64,000 nucleotides of DNA from CF-167 sp963695195. Lineage in GTDB: Bacteria > Chloroflexota > Limnocylindria > QHBO01. Below, piece after piece: positions 23,279 to 31,721 of this stretch. Each line of letters begins with the position of its first letter. Position 1 is the first letter of the stretch. The stretch lies in the NCBI GenBank assembly GCA_963695195.1, contig CAVOGE010000007.1, positions 1,240,001 to 1,304,000 on the forward strand. The letters run 5' to 3'. Under the pieces are notes generated by a model. It ran no database searches. It had not been told where the DNA came from and saw only the letters and a program-made list of their open reading frames with translations. The translations under genes and the position numbers were made by a program.

Positions 23279-25627
23279 CTACGCGCGGGCCAACTCCGCT
23301 GGCTCGTCCGGTTCGCCCTCGATGGTGACCCGCGGGATCCAGTCGAGGAACCGCGGCATCCACCAGTTCCAGTCGCCGAGCAGGGTCATCGAGGCCGGCA
23401 GGAGGACGCTTCTGATCACGGTCGCGTCGATGAACACGGCGACCGCGAGCCCCAGTCCGAGCTGCTGGAGGAAGACGAACTTCAGGGTCACGAAGACGGC
23501 GAAGACCACGACCATGATCGAGGCCGCGCTGGTGATCGTGGCCGAGGTCGCCGAGATTCCCGTGGCGACCGCAGCATGCGACCCAGCCCCGCGGTCGCGT
23601 GCTTCCTTGATACGGGTCAGGATGAACAGGTGGTAATCCATCGACAGCCCGAACAGGACCGTGAAGACGAAGATCGGAACCCAACTCTCGATAACGCCAC
23701 TGGGGGTGATCCCGAGAGGCTCGGCCAGCCAACCGTCCTGGAATACGAGAACCAGGGCGCCGTACGCGGCCGCCGTGGACAGCAGGTTCAACACGATCGC
23801 CTTGAGCGGGATGACGATCGAGTGGAACGCCACGAGCATCAGCAGAAACGACAGGCCGAGCACGAACAGAAAGATCAGCGGCGTTCCGTCCGTGTAGACC
23901 TGGGTGACGTCCGCAGACACGGCGGCTCCGCCGGTGACGTAGGCACGTACGCCGGGCGTGTCACCGAAGACGGACGGGTTGAGTTCCTCACGCACCTCGC
24001 GGACCAGGTCCCGGTTGGCATCGTCGTTCTGGCCGCCGGCCATGGTGAACGAGACAGCGGCAGCCTTTCCGTCACGAGATAGCGTCACCTCGACCGGCTC
24101 GTTCAGCCCGTCGAGTTGCAGGCCCTCGACCTTGAGGCGTTCGATCGCTGCTTGCGTGCCGGGCTCATCAGCCTTGGTCACGATCACCGCCAGCTGAAGT
24201 TGGGTGCCGCCCGGCCACTTCTCGTTCAGCAGCTTCACCCCGGCGACGCCGTCGATCGAATCTGGGAACGCCGTGATGTCCGTGACACCTATCTTCAGAT
24301 GGAGCACCGGTGAGCCAAGGGCGAGGAGGACGGCCGCCGACAGGATCGTCAGGGCGATGGGGCGGGCCATGACCGCGGTGACGAGCCGGGCCCAGAACCC
24401 CTCGCCCTCGTGGCGGCCCCCGCGCCGGTTCAGCCAACCGAGTGCCGAGCGACCCCACCGACTGATCGGGCCAAGCGGCAGGGCCACGGCGAGTCGCGGC
24501 AGCCAGGTCGCTGGCCGACCGAGATTGACTCGATCGCCCAGGATCGAGAGGGTGGCCGGGAGGAAGGTCAGACTGCCGATGACGGATACCAGGACCACAG
24601 ATACCGTGGCGACCGCCATCGAGGTGAAGAAATTGATCCCGAGGGTCACCAGGCTGGCGAGCGAGATCATCACCGCCAGTCCGGAGAAGAAGACGGCGCG
24701 TCCGGCCGTGGCGCTCGAGGCCTCGATCGCCCGGCTGCGAGACCGGCCCCGTGCCCGTTCGACTCTGAATCGGGTGATCATGAACAGCGAGTAGTCGATG
24801 GCGACGGCGAGCCCGATGAGTACGACAAGCTGGGTCGCGTACGGGCTGACCGGCCCGACCAGCTGGCTGTAGAGGCCGAGTATCCCGAACGCCGCAACCA
24901 GGGACGTGATCGCGAGCACCAGCGGTACCACAGAGGCAACGACCGCGCCGAACGCGACCAGCAGGATGATCATGGTCAGCGGGATGGTGAGCTTCAGCGA
25001 ATCATCGAGGCCCTCCGAGATCAGCCTGGTGATGTCGTCGCTGATGAACGTATTGCTGAGGACGTGGACGGTGAGCTCCGGGTGAGCGGTCCGCGTTGCA
25101 TCGATGATGGGAAGCACCGGTTCCAGGAGCACTCGGACACGATCGACATCGCCCGGCACGCGCGCCGGGAACCGCACGGTCGTGCCATCGGCCGATACGA
25201 GGCCGGCCTGGGGTGGAGCATCGAACGGGTTGACGAGCTGGTCGAAGGTCAGGGTCGAGGTGCCGTCGATGACGGCCGCTGAATCGCGGAGGTGGGTGAC
25301 AAACTCACCCACGGCCGACTGGAAGGACGGGTCCGCGGCGGCACCGGGGCCGCCCGCGACGACGAAGTAGAGCTGCTCGAACGGGTCGTTGGCGCCGCCC
25401 GCATCGAAGACCTCCCATGCCTCGGTCGCCTCGAGCTTCTGATCGTTCGGGTTCGCGCTGGCGTCTCCGGTGTCGATGCCGCCCATGGACAGGCTGCCGA
25501 CGAAAAGCCCGACGGTAAGGACGAACCACAGGCCGAACACCGGCCAGCGGTATCGCGCACTCCACATGGCGACTCGGACGGTGGCGGGTTCGCGGGTCAG
25601 GTGATCATCGACATTGGTCGTCTTCAA
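23279..25627 (-). CDS. MMPL/RND-family transporter
   Basis: 782-residue exporter with two repeated halves, each having one helix, an extracytoplasmic domain and five further helices. The first half contains VVLIGLAVAIDYSLFMITRFR and the second VFTVLFGLSMDYHLFILTRIKE. The conserved (G/S)xxxDYxxF motifs hold the Asp-Tyr pairs of the proton relay in MmpL proteins. Substrates are typically lipids or hydrophobic compounds, here unknown. The start is TTG at 25627 with AAGGAG 7 nt upstream. It is followed by no obvious regulator; the next gene on this strand lies upstream at 25725. Confidence 0.92.
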   Translation of the reverse strand: MKTTNVDDHLTREPATVRVAMWSARYRWPVFGLWFVLTVGLFVGSLSMGGIDTGDASANPNDQKLEATEAWEVFDAGGANDPFEQLYFVVAGGPGAAADPSFQSAVGEFVTHLRDSAAVIDGTSTLTFDQLVNPFDAPPQAGLVSADGTTVRFPARVPGDVDRVRVLLEPVLPIIDATRTAHPELTVHVLSNTFISDDITRLISEGLDDSLKLTIPLTMIILLVAFGAVVASVVPLVLAITSLVAAFGILGLYSQLVGPVSPYATQLVVLIGLAVAIDYSLFMITRFRVERARGRSRSRAIEASSATAGRAVFFSGLAVMISLASLVTLGINFFTSMAVATVSVVLVSVIGSLTFLPATLSILGDRVNLGRPATWLPRLAVALPLGPISRWGRSALGWLNRRGGRHEGEGFWARLVTAVMARPIALTILSAAVLLALGSPVLHLKIGVTDITAFPDSIDGVAGVKLLNEKWPGGTQLQLAVIVTKADEPGTQAAIERLKVEGLQLDGLNEPVEVTLSRDGKAAAVSFTMAGGQNDDANRDLVREVREELNPSVFGDTPGVRAYVTGGAAVSADVTQVYTDGTPLIFLFVLGLSFLLMLVAFHSIVIPLKAIVLNLLSTAAAYGALVLVFQDGWLAEPLGITPSGVIESWVPIFVFTVLFGLSMDYHLFILTRIKEARDRGAGSHAAVATGISATSATITSAASIMVVVFAVFVTLKFVFLQQLGLGLAVAVFIDATVIRSVLLPASMTLLGDWNWWMPRFLDWIPRVTIEGEPDEPAELARA

Positions 25628-25724
25628 GGCGAGTCTCCTTCAATCCCGTGGCTGCCTGTGGCAGCGGGAACTCTCCCGGCTCGGCAGCGGCCGGCGTCCT
25701 CTTCGCGCAGATGCCCCCGCGGCG

Positions 25725-26222
25725 TCAGGCCCGGGTACGACCTTCAGCCATCGCGCGCCAGAGCACGAACAGGCCGATGACGATGATGCCGACGTACCAG
25801 TAATCGAGGACCGCGACTGCATCATCCCCAATCAACAGCGCTCCGCCGACGACGGCCAGGATGCCGCCGGGGATCAGCGGCCAGAAGTGATGCTGGGCGA
25901 CCCGAGCGATCGCACCGATGACCCAGATCGACAGGAACCCGAAGCCGAGGCCAAGGACGATGGCGCCGCTGGCTGCCTCGTCAGTCGCGAAGGTGAGACT
26001 CTCCGAGAGGATGATCCCCGTCCCGAGGCCGGTCATGATCCCGCCCGGGACCAGGAAGCCGTACTGGCGCGTGTAGGCGAAGGCACCCAGGAGTCCTACG
26101 CCGATGATCGCGACGATCCAGCCACCGATATCGGTTGTCGGCTTGAAGACCTGCGATGCGAGCCCACCGAGCCCAACCACGATGAGAATGATGGCTAGAA
26201 CGTAGCGATTGTTTCCTTCCAC
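25725..26222 (-). CDS. Small polytopic membrane protein
   Basis: 165 residues with about five or six helices in Gly/Ile-rich hairpins (YVLAIILIVVGLGGLASQVF, GGWIVAIIGVGLLGAFAY, LIPGGILAVVGGALLIGD, YVGIIVIGLFVLWRAM). This is the arrangement of LiaI/LiaF-type and DUF5668 membrane domains, which sense or modulate envelope stress. No regulator is adjacent. GTG 26222 has AAGGAGG 5 nt upstream, which fixes the start. A motif shared with the serine hydrolase promoter lies 120 nt upstream (26343-26355). Confidence 0.75.
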   Translation of the reverse strand: MEGNNRYVLAIILIVVGLGGLASQVFKPTTDIGGWIVAIIGVGLLGAFAYTRQYGFLVPGGIMTGLGTGIILSESLTFATDEAASGAIVLGLGFGFLSIWVIGAIARVAQHHFWPLIPGGILAVVGGALLIGDDAVAVLDYWYVGIIVIGLFVLWRAMAEGRTRA

Positions 26223-26521
26223 CCGAACCTCCTTCCCGAACCTCGTTCGAACGGGACACGCACGACCCGACGCACCAGGGCAAGGCACCTCGGGGGCCGC
26301 GTCCTGCTCGGATGTTCGAAGGCGCAAACTTCACGTCACAAGGGCCAAAGGTCACAAAGCGGCATCGCGGACGAACGCAGGCTTAACGCGGTGCGCGGTG
26401 GCCATTGCATGGCACAAAAGAGCTCCGCGCATCGGGCCACCTTCGGAAAACGTCGGACGCGTCCAGGCGACTTGCTGGCGGGGTCACCGGGCGCTCAGGG
26501 GGAGGGAAAGACCGACGCCGT
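26223..26521 (-). other. Intergenic region upstream of the 165-residue membrane gene
   Basis: 299 nt without a gene I can support. It holds the ribosome binding site of the downstream gene, the motif GGCCAAAGGTCAC and a small palindrome (GCCATTGCATGGC). Confidence 0.5.
26343..26355 (-). promoter_or_regulatory. Shared upstream motif, copy 1
   Basis: GGCCAAAGGTCAC on the plus strand (GTGACCTTTGGCC on the transcribed-gene strand), identical over 13 nt to the site at 28125-28137. Both stand 80-130 nt upstream of minus-strand genes. The near-palindromic form resembles DosR/DevR-type boxes. Confidence 0.45.
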
Positions 26522-28030
26522 TTACGCGGTCGCCGGGGTCAGATCGTCCCGTCGCGACCTCCGCGTCAGCAGGCGCATGGCCGAGAAGATGACGCTCCAT
26601 CCCAACCCCAGCGTCGCAACGGCGATCAGGCCGTATCCGAGCTCCGGGTAGGCCGCAACCAGCGATGGGAGCGGGAATGGGATCAGCTGCGACAACCCGA
26701 ACAGGGAGACGACGGCGACCAGGTTCAGGGCCACGGTCAGGATCAGGGTCCATCGTCCGCGTCGCATGCGCCGCCGCCAGCCGAAGACGATCCCCAGAAT
26801 CTGCAGGAACGGTGTCAGCACGATGGCCCAGTAAAGGAAGCGGGTCATGAACGGCGCCGAGATCGGCCCCGGCGTCGGCCCGTCGTAGAGCAGGTCCAGG
26901 ACACCCCGGGCGATCCCATCGACCTGGCCTAACTGCTCGAAGCCGCTGGCATTGACCAGGAGCACGAACCCGAGGTCGTCATCGGGCAACAGCATGATGA
27001 TGCTGTAGAAGTTGAACGGGTCGCCGGAGTGCATGAGCACCGGGCGTCCCTCCCAGGTGACCGCGCCCCAGCCCATGGCGTACCGGGCGTCCCTGCCCGG
27101 CACGTCGACAGCGGGGGCATGCAATTGGGCGATGCCTTCCGGCGAGAGGATCGCCGTGTCGCCGTATCGGCCTTCACCCAAGTGGGCGATCGCGTAATGA
27201 GCCAGGTCCTCGGCGCTGGCGATCAAGGATCCGGTCGGCGCATAGGCCGGCGGCACCGCCCTGTCGTTCGCGAAGACCCGGCCGAACATGTAGCTGTGCC
27301 CGTCGGACATGCCATCGGCCACCGCGGGGCCGCGGGACGTGAACGAGTGCCGCATGTCGAGCGGCCCGAAGATGTGCTCGGTCACGTAGTCGCCGTATGG
27401 CTGTCCGGCGACCTTCTCGACCACCAGGCCCGCGATCGAGTAGTTGATGTTGCTGTACTGGTGCATGCTGCCGACCGGCTGGGTGAGCTGCATCGAGTCG
27501 AGTCCGCGCACCGTGTCCTCAAGCCCTTGCTGACTGGACCAGAAGCCGTTGCCATCCCTCTCGGAGATGCCCGTCGTCTGGCGCAACAGGTCGCGGATCG
27601 TGATCTTCGCCGACGCCTCCTGGTCGGCAAGTCGGAACCAGGGCAAGTATCGCTGGACCGGCGCGTCCAGGTCGATCTTGCCCGCCTCCACGAGCTGCAT
27701 CACCGCCAGGGCCGTAAACGACTTGGTGATCGAACCGATGCCGAAGGGGGTCTGCGGCGTGACTGCCCGCCCGGACGAATCGGCGATGCCAAAGCCCTGC
27801 GCATGGACGATCTGGTCACCTTGGACGACCGAAAGGGCGATCCCGGGGATGCCGAGGTCGTGCAGCTGGGTCGTGATGAAGATATCGACGGCCGCCAGGT
27901 TCGATTCCTGCACCAGCGTTGGGTCCGCGCTGACGGGACCGCCAAGCGGCGCCAGCAGCACAGCGGCACCCACCACGCTCAGGACCGCCGAGCGGATCCT
28001 CAGCCTCCGAGAGTGGATCGTCGGCTCCAT
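26522..28030 (-). CDS. Secreted serine hydrolase, beta-lactamase/class C-like, with C-terminal membrane helices
   Basis: About 502 residues. An N-terminal signal segment (RSAVLSVVGAAVLLAPLGGPVSA) is followed by a class-C beta-lactamase/D-peptidase domain. The active-site Ser and Lys are in GIGSITKSFTALAVMQL (SxxK), the Tyr in MHQYSNINYS (YxN). A third motif near MHSGDPFNF stands where penicillin-binding enzymes have K-T-G or H-x-G. After about residue 385 come four helices that would place the enzyme on the outer face of the membrane. Likely a D-alanyl peptidase or esterase rather than a resistance enzyme. ATG 28030 is chosen over TTG 28045. Confidence 0.88.
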   Translation of the reverse strand: MEPTIHSRRLRIRSAVLSVVGAAVLLAPLGGPVSADPTLVQESNLAAVDIFITTQLHDLGIPGIALSVVQGDQIVHAQGFGIADSSGRAVTPQTPFGIGSITKSFTALAVMQLVEAGKIDLDAPVQRYLPWFRLADQEASAKITIRDLLRQTTGISERDGNGFWSSQQGLEDTVRGLDSMQLTQPVGSMHQYSNINYSIAGLVVEKVAGQPYGDYVTEHIFGPLDMRHSFTSRGPAVADGMSDGHSYMFGRVFANDRAVPPAYAPTGSLIASAEDLAHYAIAHLGEGRYGDTAILSPEGIAQLHAPAVDVPGRDARYAMGWGAVTWEGRPVLMHSGDPFNFYSIIMLLPDDDLGFVLLVNASGFEQLGQVDGIARGVLDLLYDGPTPGPISAPFMTRFLYWAIVLTPFLQILGIVFGWRRRMRRGRWTLILTVALNLVAVVSLFGLSQLIPFPLPSLVAAYPELGYGLIAVATLGLGWSVIFSAMRLLTRRSRRDDLTPATA

Positions 28031-28124
28031 CGAATGCCATCCCAACGCGCGCGGTGGTGTAGGCGCTTGGGCGCGCCCGATTCACCTGACCGGATGCTCG
28101 GATGCGCCTCCCCGTGGTGGACAT

Positions 28125-28137
28125 GGCCAAAGGTCAC
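28125..28137 (-). promoter_or_regulatory. Shared upstream motif, copy 2
   Basis: Second copy of GGCCAAAGGTCAC, about 95 nt upstream of the serine hydrolase start. Similarity continues for a few bases (CACRAAR) beyond the core. Confidence 0.45.
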
Positions 28138-28170
28138 GAAAGTCGCAATCCCGTGTCCGCAGGGATTCCC

Positions 28171-29073
28171 CTACGAGTCAGTTCGACTCACCAATTGCCC
28201 TCCACGCGTCGCTCTGTACTCGAGGACCAGCTCCCTCGCCCGCGCCTCGGCATGCTCGGGATACATGAGCTTGAGGGTTGTCGCGAGTTGGTGGGCGACG
28301 TGCGAGAACAGGTCCATCGTGCGCCCAAGCGCTACCCACAGGTCCTCTTCGTCATACCGGGCGAACGCGCGATCCAGGCCTCGAACTACCCCCGGATCGG
28401 CCCACTCTTCCAGAAACCGACCGCGGAACCATGGGTCTCGGCCGTTGGCCGCCGCATCCCATTCGAGCACGACCTGCAGGAGGCCCTTCAGGTGCCCATC
28501 GCATGACCCCTTCGCCCACCACAGTTCGCCCCGCCGCAGGTGCTTTGCCGTCCATACCGCGTGGTACCAGAAGTCTGACGCCGCCTGGTCGAGCGCCGCG
28601 GAAGTCGGTGGCACCGGCAGCACCGGTGGAGATGCCACGGCCAGAAGGTGCGTGGTGACGCCGTCCTTGTCCACCAGGACCCGGCCGCCGCGCCCGAAGA
28701 TCAGTCCGGCGATGTCTGCAGGCCCCTCGCCAGATTGCGGAGCGGCGTTGGGATCCACGAACGCAAGATCCACGTCCAGGCCCCCGGCAAACAGGACGCG
28801 ACGCTCCCTCACCCTCGGATCAGGGCTGATCTCGGTGAAGGTGATCCACGGCTCACCGAGTGCCGCCGTCCAGGCGGCGCTGGCAAGATACGGCTCAGGG
28901 TCGGTGCTCCAGATGACGATGTCGAGGTCCGCCCACTCGTCGGCCGGATGGTCATCGCGTGCCCGCGACCCGATGACGACGGCCGAACGGATGCTCGGCT
29001 CAGCCGTGGCCCAAGCTGTGAACCGTTCGATGATCCCTTCGTAGGCGCGTGCGACCTCGATCGCGCTCGTCAT
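28171..29073 (-). CDS. Nucleotidyltransferase, streptomycin-adenylyltransferase (ANT(6)/AadK)-like
   Basis: 300-residue protein of the ANT(6) family. The nucleotidyltransferase core is VVIGSRARDDHPADEWADLDIVIW, given in parts: GSRAR, then DEWADLDI with the two metal-binding Asp residues, and a third acidic position in GLDVDLAFV. The C-terminal helical half (FWYHAVWTAKHLRRGELWWAK, LLQVVLEWDA) matches aminoglycoside 6-adenylyltransferases. In chromosomes of environmental bacteria these may or may not give streptomycin resistance. The ATG at 29073 overlaps the stop of a 43-residue membrane peptide gene (ATGA). Confidence 0.85.
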   Translation of the reverse strand: MTSAIEVARAYEGIIERFTAWATAEPSIRSAVVIGSRARDDHPADEWADLDIVIWSTDPEPYLASAAWTAALGEPWITFTEISPDPRVRERRVLFAGGLDVDLAFVDPNAAPQSGEGPADIAGLIFGRGGRVLVDKDGVTTHLLAVASPPVLPVPPTSAALDQAASDFWYHAVWTAKHLRRGELWWAKGSCDGHLKGLLQVVLEWDAAANGRDPWFRGRFLEEWADPGVVRGLDRAFARYDEEDLWVALGRTMDLFSHVAHQLATTLKLMYPEHAEARARELVLEYRATRGGQLVSRTDS

Positions 29074-29201
29074 CGGACCGGCCGGCGGACGAGTGCCGCC
29101 CACCCGACGAGGAGCCCGAACGCCGCGACGAACCCCCAGCCGAGCCATCGCTCGAAGGCCGCGGCATCGGCGGGAGATCGGTCCGAAGACTGCGTGAACA
29201 C
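29070..29201 (-). CDS. 43-residue single-helix membrane protein
   Basis: GTG start at 29201 with GAGGAGG about 6 nt upstream, and stop TGA sharing bases with the ATG of the nucleotidyltransferase gene (ATGA). The peptide has a short hydrophilic lead (FTQSSDRSPADAAAFERW) and one strong helix (GWGFVAAFGLLVGWAALV). It ends in RRPVR, so the C-terminus is likely cytoplasmic. I know no family. The tight coupling and good ribosome binding site argue that it is translated. Confidence 0.6.
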   Translation of the reverse strand: MFTQSSDRSPADAAAFERWLGWGFVAAFGLLVGWAALVRRPVR

Positions 29202-29254
29202 AACGGCCTCCTCTCACGTCCGCGCGGCGATGCGGGAGGCGTGAAGGCAGCCAC

Positions 29255-29292
29255 CCGCCGGCGGACGAGCCAAGCGTTTTGGCTGCCGGCGG
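29255..29292. repeat. Two-part inverted repeat (hairpin)
   Basis: CCGCCGGC with GCCGGCGG outside and AGCCAA with TTGGCT inside, separated by a 5-nt bulge on one arm and a 5-nt loop. It lies between the small membrane gene and the trpB2 relic. It could be a terminator or an mRNA structure upstream of the small gene. Confidence 0.45.
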
Positions 29293-29350
29293 TGCGCACG
29301 AGTGCCGAATGGCCCTTTCTAGATCGGAAGTCCAACCACCTGCTTCCGCG

Positions 29351-29549
29351 CCTGCGCCGGAGTCGAGCCACGCCATCCGGGCGGCGATCGACGAGGCGCT
29401 CGAAGCGACGAGAGGCGGGGGAGGAGCGGGTGATCCTCTTCAACCTGTCCGGCCACGGCTACTTCGACATGGCCGCCTACGACGACTACCCCGCCGGGCG
29501 CCTGGTGGACGTCGAGTACGAGCCGCAGCTCGAGGCGGTGGCCGTTTAG
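29351..29549 (+). pseudogene. Relic: 3' end of a second trpB2 copy
   Basis: About 199 nt matching the last 198 nt of trpB2 (23022-23219) at roughly 92% by eye, including the stop codon. The encoded ends are alike: ERVILFNLSGHGYFDMAAYD then DYxAGRLVDVxYEPQxEAVAV. A one-base insertion near 29409-29415 breaks the frame, and everything 5' of CCTGCGCCGG is absent. No start or promoter fits. It is a truncated paralogue or the scar of a recombination or assembly join. Its own terminator, unlike that of trpB2, follows. Confidence 0.8.
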
Positions 29550-29563
29550 GTCCGATCCGGATC

Positions 29564-29596
29564 GATGGGCGCCCGGCGCGGAGCCGGGCGCCCATC
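29564..29596. terminator. Bidirectional hairpin terminator
   Basis: Perfect 14-bp stem (GATGGGCGCCCGGC and complement) with loop GCGGA, between the trpB2 relic and the convergent GDSL gene. Confidence 0.75.
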
Positions 29597-29603
29597 CAGC
29601 TGA

Positions 29604-30419
29604 TCAGGAGGAGCGGTCCAGCCGACGATGCGCCTGCGCGATAAGGGCGTAGCCATCGTCGTTGGGGTGGAAGTCGCCGTACGCGATGTGGGTGTAGGTG
29701 AGCGCGTCGTCGCCGATGACCGGGTACAGGTCGACGACCACTGCCCCCAGCGCCCCGCCGATGCAGGCCAGCAGGTCGTTCAGGCCAACGCGGTCGGGAT
29801 GCACCTGGTTGGCGGCACAGTCGATGGTCAGGTCGCTGCCCAGCAGGGCGAAGTCGATCGGCACCTCGAACGGGCTGCCGGTGCCACCAAAGATGTTCCA
29901 GTAGGTGATTACGAACAGCTTCTCGGCGCCGGGGTCGGCGGCCAGGGCTGCCTGCAGGGTGCCGACGATCACCCCGTAACTCGCGTAGACGTTGCCCAGC
30001 GCCGCTGCCACCGCGGCCTGGCATGCAGCGCCTGCGGGATCGGTCGCGCATGGCGGCACGCCCAACAGGTCGCCCAGGTCGTTGCCGCCGATGCTGAGCG
30101 TTACCACCGCCACATCGCTGGTGGGGTCTGCAATGGCGCCGATGGCGGCCGTCAGCTGACCGCCGGCGATGAACGATCCGGTGTTCTCGCCGCGCACGGC
30201 GAGGTTGACCAGTCCGGTCGTGGCGGCGTGCGAGCCACCGTGGAAATATCCGTCCAGCCGCGGCACGTATGCCGTTCGGGTCGGGACCGAGGCCCCATCG
30301 CCCCAGGCCAGCGAGTCGCCCAACGCCAGGTAGATGGTGGGCTGCCTGGCCGCCACGCTGCCCGTGGTCACGGCCATGGCCAGGCCAACGGCGGCAAGGA
30401 TTGTGATGACACGACGCAT
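29604..30419 (-). CDS. Secreted SGNH/GDSL hydrolase
   Basis: 271-residue esterase/lipase. A signal peptide (residues 1-24, ITILAAVGLAMAVTTGSVAA) precedes block I LALGDSLAWG with the catalytic Ser. Block II Gly is in LAVRGENT, block III LSIGGNDLGDLL carries the oxyanion Asn, and block V GDFHPNDDGY holds the catalytic Asp and His. Four Cys (ATDPAGAACQ region and IDCAANQ/LLACIGG) could form disulfides outside the cell. GGAGGA lies 7 nt before the ATG. Such enzymes act on lipids or acylated polysaccharides. Confidence 0.93.
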   Translation of the reverse strand: MRRVITILAAVGLAMAVTTGSVAARQPTIYLALGDSLAWGDGASVPTRTAYVPRLDGYFHGGSHAATTGLVNLAVRGENTGSFIAGGQLTAAIGAIADPTSDVAVVTLSIGGNDLGDLLGVPPCATDPAGAACQAAVAAALGNVYASYGVIVGTLQAALAADPGAEKLFVITYWNIFGGTGSPFEVPIDFALLGSDLTIDCAANQVHPDRVGLNDLLACIGGALGAVVVDLYPVIGDDALTYTHIAYGDFHPNDDGYALIAQAHRRLDRSS

Positions 30420-30593
30420 GGGAATGTCCTCCGCTGCTTCCCGCGGCCGGCCGGTCGCGGTGTTTGCGCCAGCATCGTTGAGGGCGGCTGCGGCAAACCT
30501 GCGGCGGAACTACGGCCGGACTGCGGACATGGATCCTCCCGGGACGAGCTCTGGGCGGGACCGTCCGCGACCCTGCCGCATCGACGCGAGGAG

Positions 30594-30599
30594 TAGGAT
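30594..30599 (+). promoter_or_regulatory. -10 box of a leaderless promoter, DUF427 gene
   Basis: TAGGAT, 6 nt before the ATG at 30606. Confidence 0.5.
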
Positions 30600-30605
30600 G
30601 CCGCC

Positions 30606-30890
30606 ATGGCGCGCGCGACGTGGAATGGGGCAGTGATCGCAGAGAGCGACACCTTCGAGATCGTCGAGGGGAATGTCTACTTCCCACCCGAGACGGTCAA
30701 GGCGGAGTACCTGCGCCCGTCCGACACGCACACCGTCTGTCCCTGGAAGGGAACCGCCTCGTACCACGATCTGGAGGTGGACGGCGTCCGCAATCCGAAC
30801 GCAGCGTGGTACTACCCGGAGACGAAAGAGGCCGCGAAGAACGTGGAGGGCTATGTCGCCTTCTGGCACGGGGTGAGCGTCGAGCGCTGA
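30606..30890 (+). CDS. DUF427 protein
   Basis: 94-residue single-domain protein with the DUF427 pattern: ATWNGAVIAESDTFEIVEGN, VYFPPETVK, TVCPWKGTASYHDLEVDG, AAWYYPETKEAA and GYVAFWHGVSVE. The conserved Cys-Pro-W-K-G-x-A-x-Y and W-Y-Y-x-x-P-x-x-x-A elements are all there. The biochemical function of the family is not established. It stands alone, transcribed towards the META-domain lipoprotein gene with which it converges (10 nt apart). Confidence 0.93.
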   Translation: MARATWNGAVIAESDTFEIVEGNVYFPPETVKAEYLRPSDTHTVCPWKGTASYHDLEVDGVRNPNAAWYYPETKEAAKNVEGYVAFWHGVSVER

Positions 30891-30900
30891 GGCGCGACGA

Positions 30901-31662
30901 CTACTCGCCCGTCAGTCCCAGGCCCTGGCTTCCCGCCATCAGGGTCAGGTTCCGGGCCTCGATCTGGTAGCTCACTGACGAAGCCTGCAGGATCTGCGTT
31001 ACCGCGGCCTCCATCTGGCCCGCCGGCCCCTCGCAGAAGCGCTCGGTCAGGGCGACCCCGACAAACCGGATCGTCGCACCGCTCAGCGTGTACGTGCCGC
31101 CGCCGGAGTTACATCCGGTGTTCACTGCCACTGTCCCGTCGGCGTGGAATCGCAGCGTTGCCACGACGTCAGCCGGGAGGCTCGACACTGCGTCACCGTC
31201 GATGATCGAGACGACCGTCCAGGTCGGACCGACGAGCGCCAGATCCGGATCGGCGATCTCGCGGTCGAGTAGGGTGATCACCGTGCCCTCGTGGGTCAGG
31301 ACCAGCCCGTCGCTGTCAAACGTGATGGTCGGGTTGGAACCGAGGAACTCGAAGAGCCACTCGTCCTGGGCGGAGCGCTCCTCGTCGCAGCCCATCTCGG
31401 TCATCGAGCCGCCACTGGCCACCAGATGCCCATCGGAGATCGAATAGTCGGCGCCATAGATGTTGCACCCGGCTGAGGCGCCCAAGTGCCCATCGTCCAG
31501 GGTCAGCCGGATCCTGGTACCTGCGACAAGTGGACGCGCGATGCCGTCCGTGGTAACCGATGTCGAGAGGAAGGTGCGCCCGTCGAGCGTCGCGCCCGAG
31601 GTCTGCGTGCAGGCGCTGAGCAGAACCAGCATCGGAAGAAGCATTCGCCCAACTGTCATCAT
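30901..31662 (-). CDS. META/HslJ-domain lipoprotein
   Basis: 253 residues. The lipobox LVLLSAC (Cys near residue 18) makes it a lipoprotein. Two META domains follow: the first with RTFLSTSVT, ASAGCNIYGADYSI and TEMGCDEERSAQDEWLFEFL; the second with PTWTVVSIIDGD, VNTGCNSGGGTYTL and ERFCEGPAGQME. The paired G-C-N and M-G/F-C Cys are typical and probably form a disulfide. Related HslJ proteins affect novobiocin resistance and heat shock in E. coli. Start at 31662 or 31659. It is divergent from the LLM oxidoreductase with 59 nt between. Confidence 0.9.
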   Translation of the reverse strand: MMTVGRMLLPMLVLLSACTQTSGATLDGRTFLSTSVTTDGIARPLVAGTRIRLTLDDGHLGASAGCNIYGADYSISDGHLVASGGSMTEMGCDEERSAQDEWLFEFLGSNPTITFDSDGLVLTHEGTVITLLDREIADPDLALVGPTWTVVSIIDGDAVSSLPADVVATLRFHADGTVAVNTGCNSGGGTYTLSGATIRFVGVALTERFCEGPAGQMEAAVTQILQASSVSYQIEARNLTLMAGSQGLGLTGE

Positions 31663-31721
31663 GTCCCCATGACGCTTCGACCGCACGGTCGGTTCCCCGC
31701 CGGCGGTCCCGGGACGACCGC

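Noticed and set aside
28171..29073. Calling the nucleotidyltransferase an acquired resistance gene
   Set aside because: No flanking mobile element, base composition is like its neighbours, and ANT(6)-like proteins are common in chromosomes without giving resistance.
23279..29600. The block between trpB2 and its relic as a mobile island bounded by direct repeats
   Set aside because: The repeats are the same orientation but 8% different and cover only the gene end; there is no integrase or transposase between, so transfer cannot be supported.
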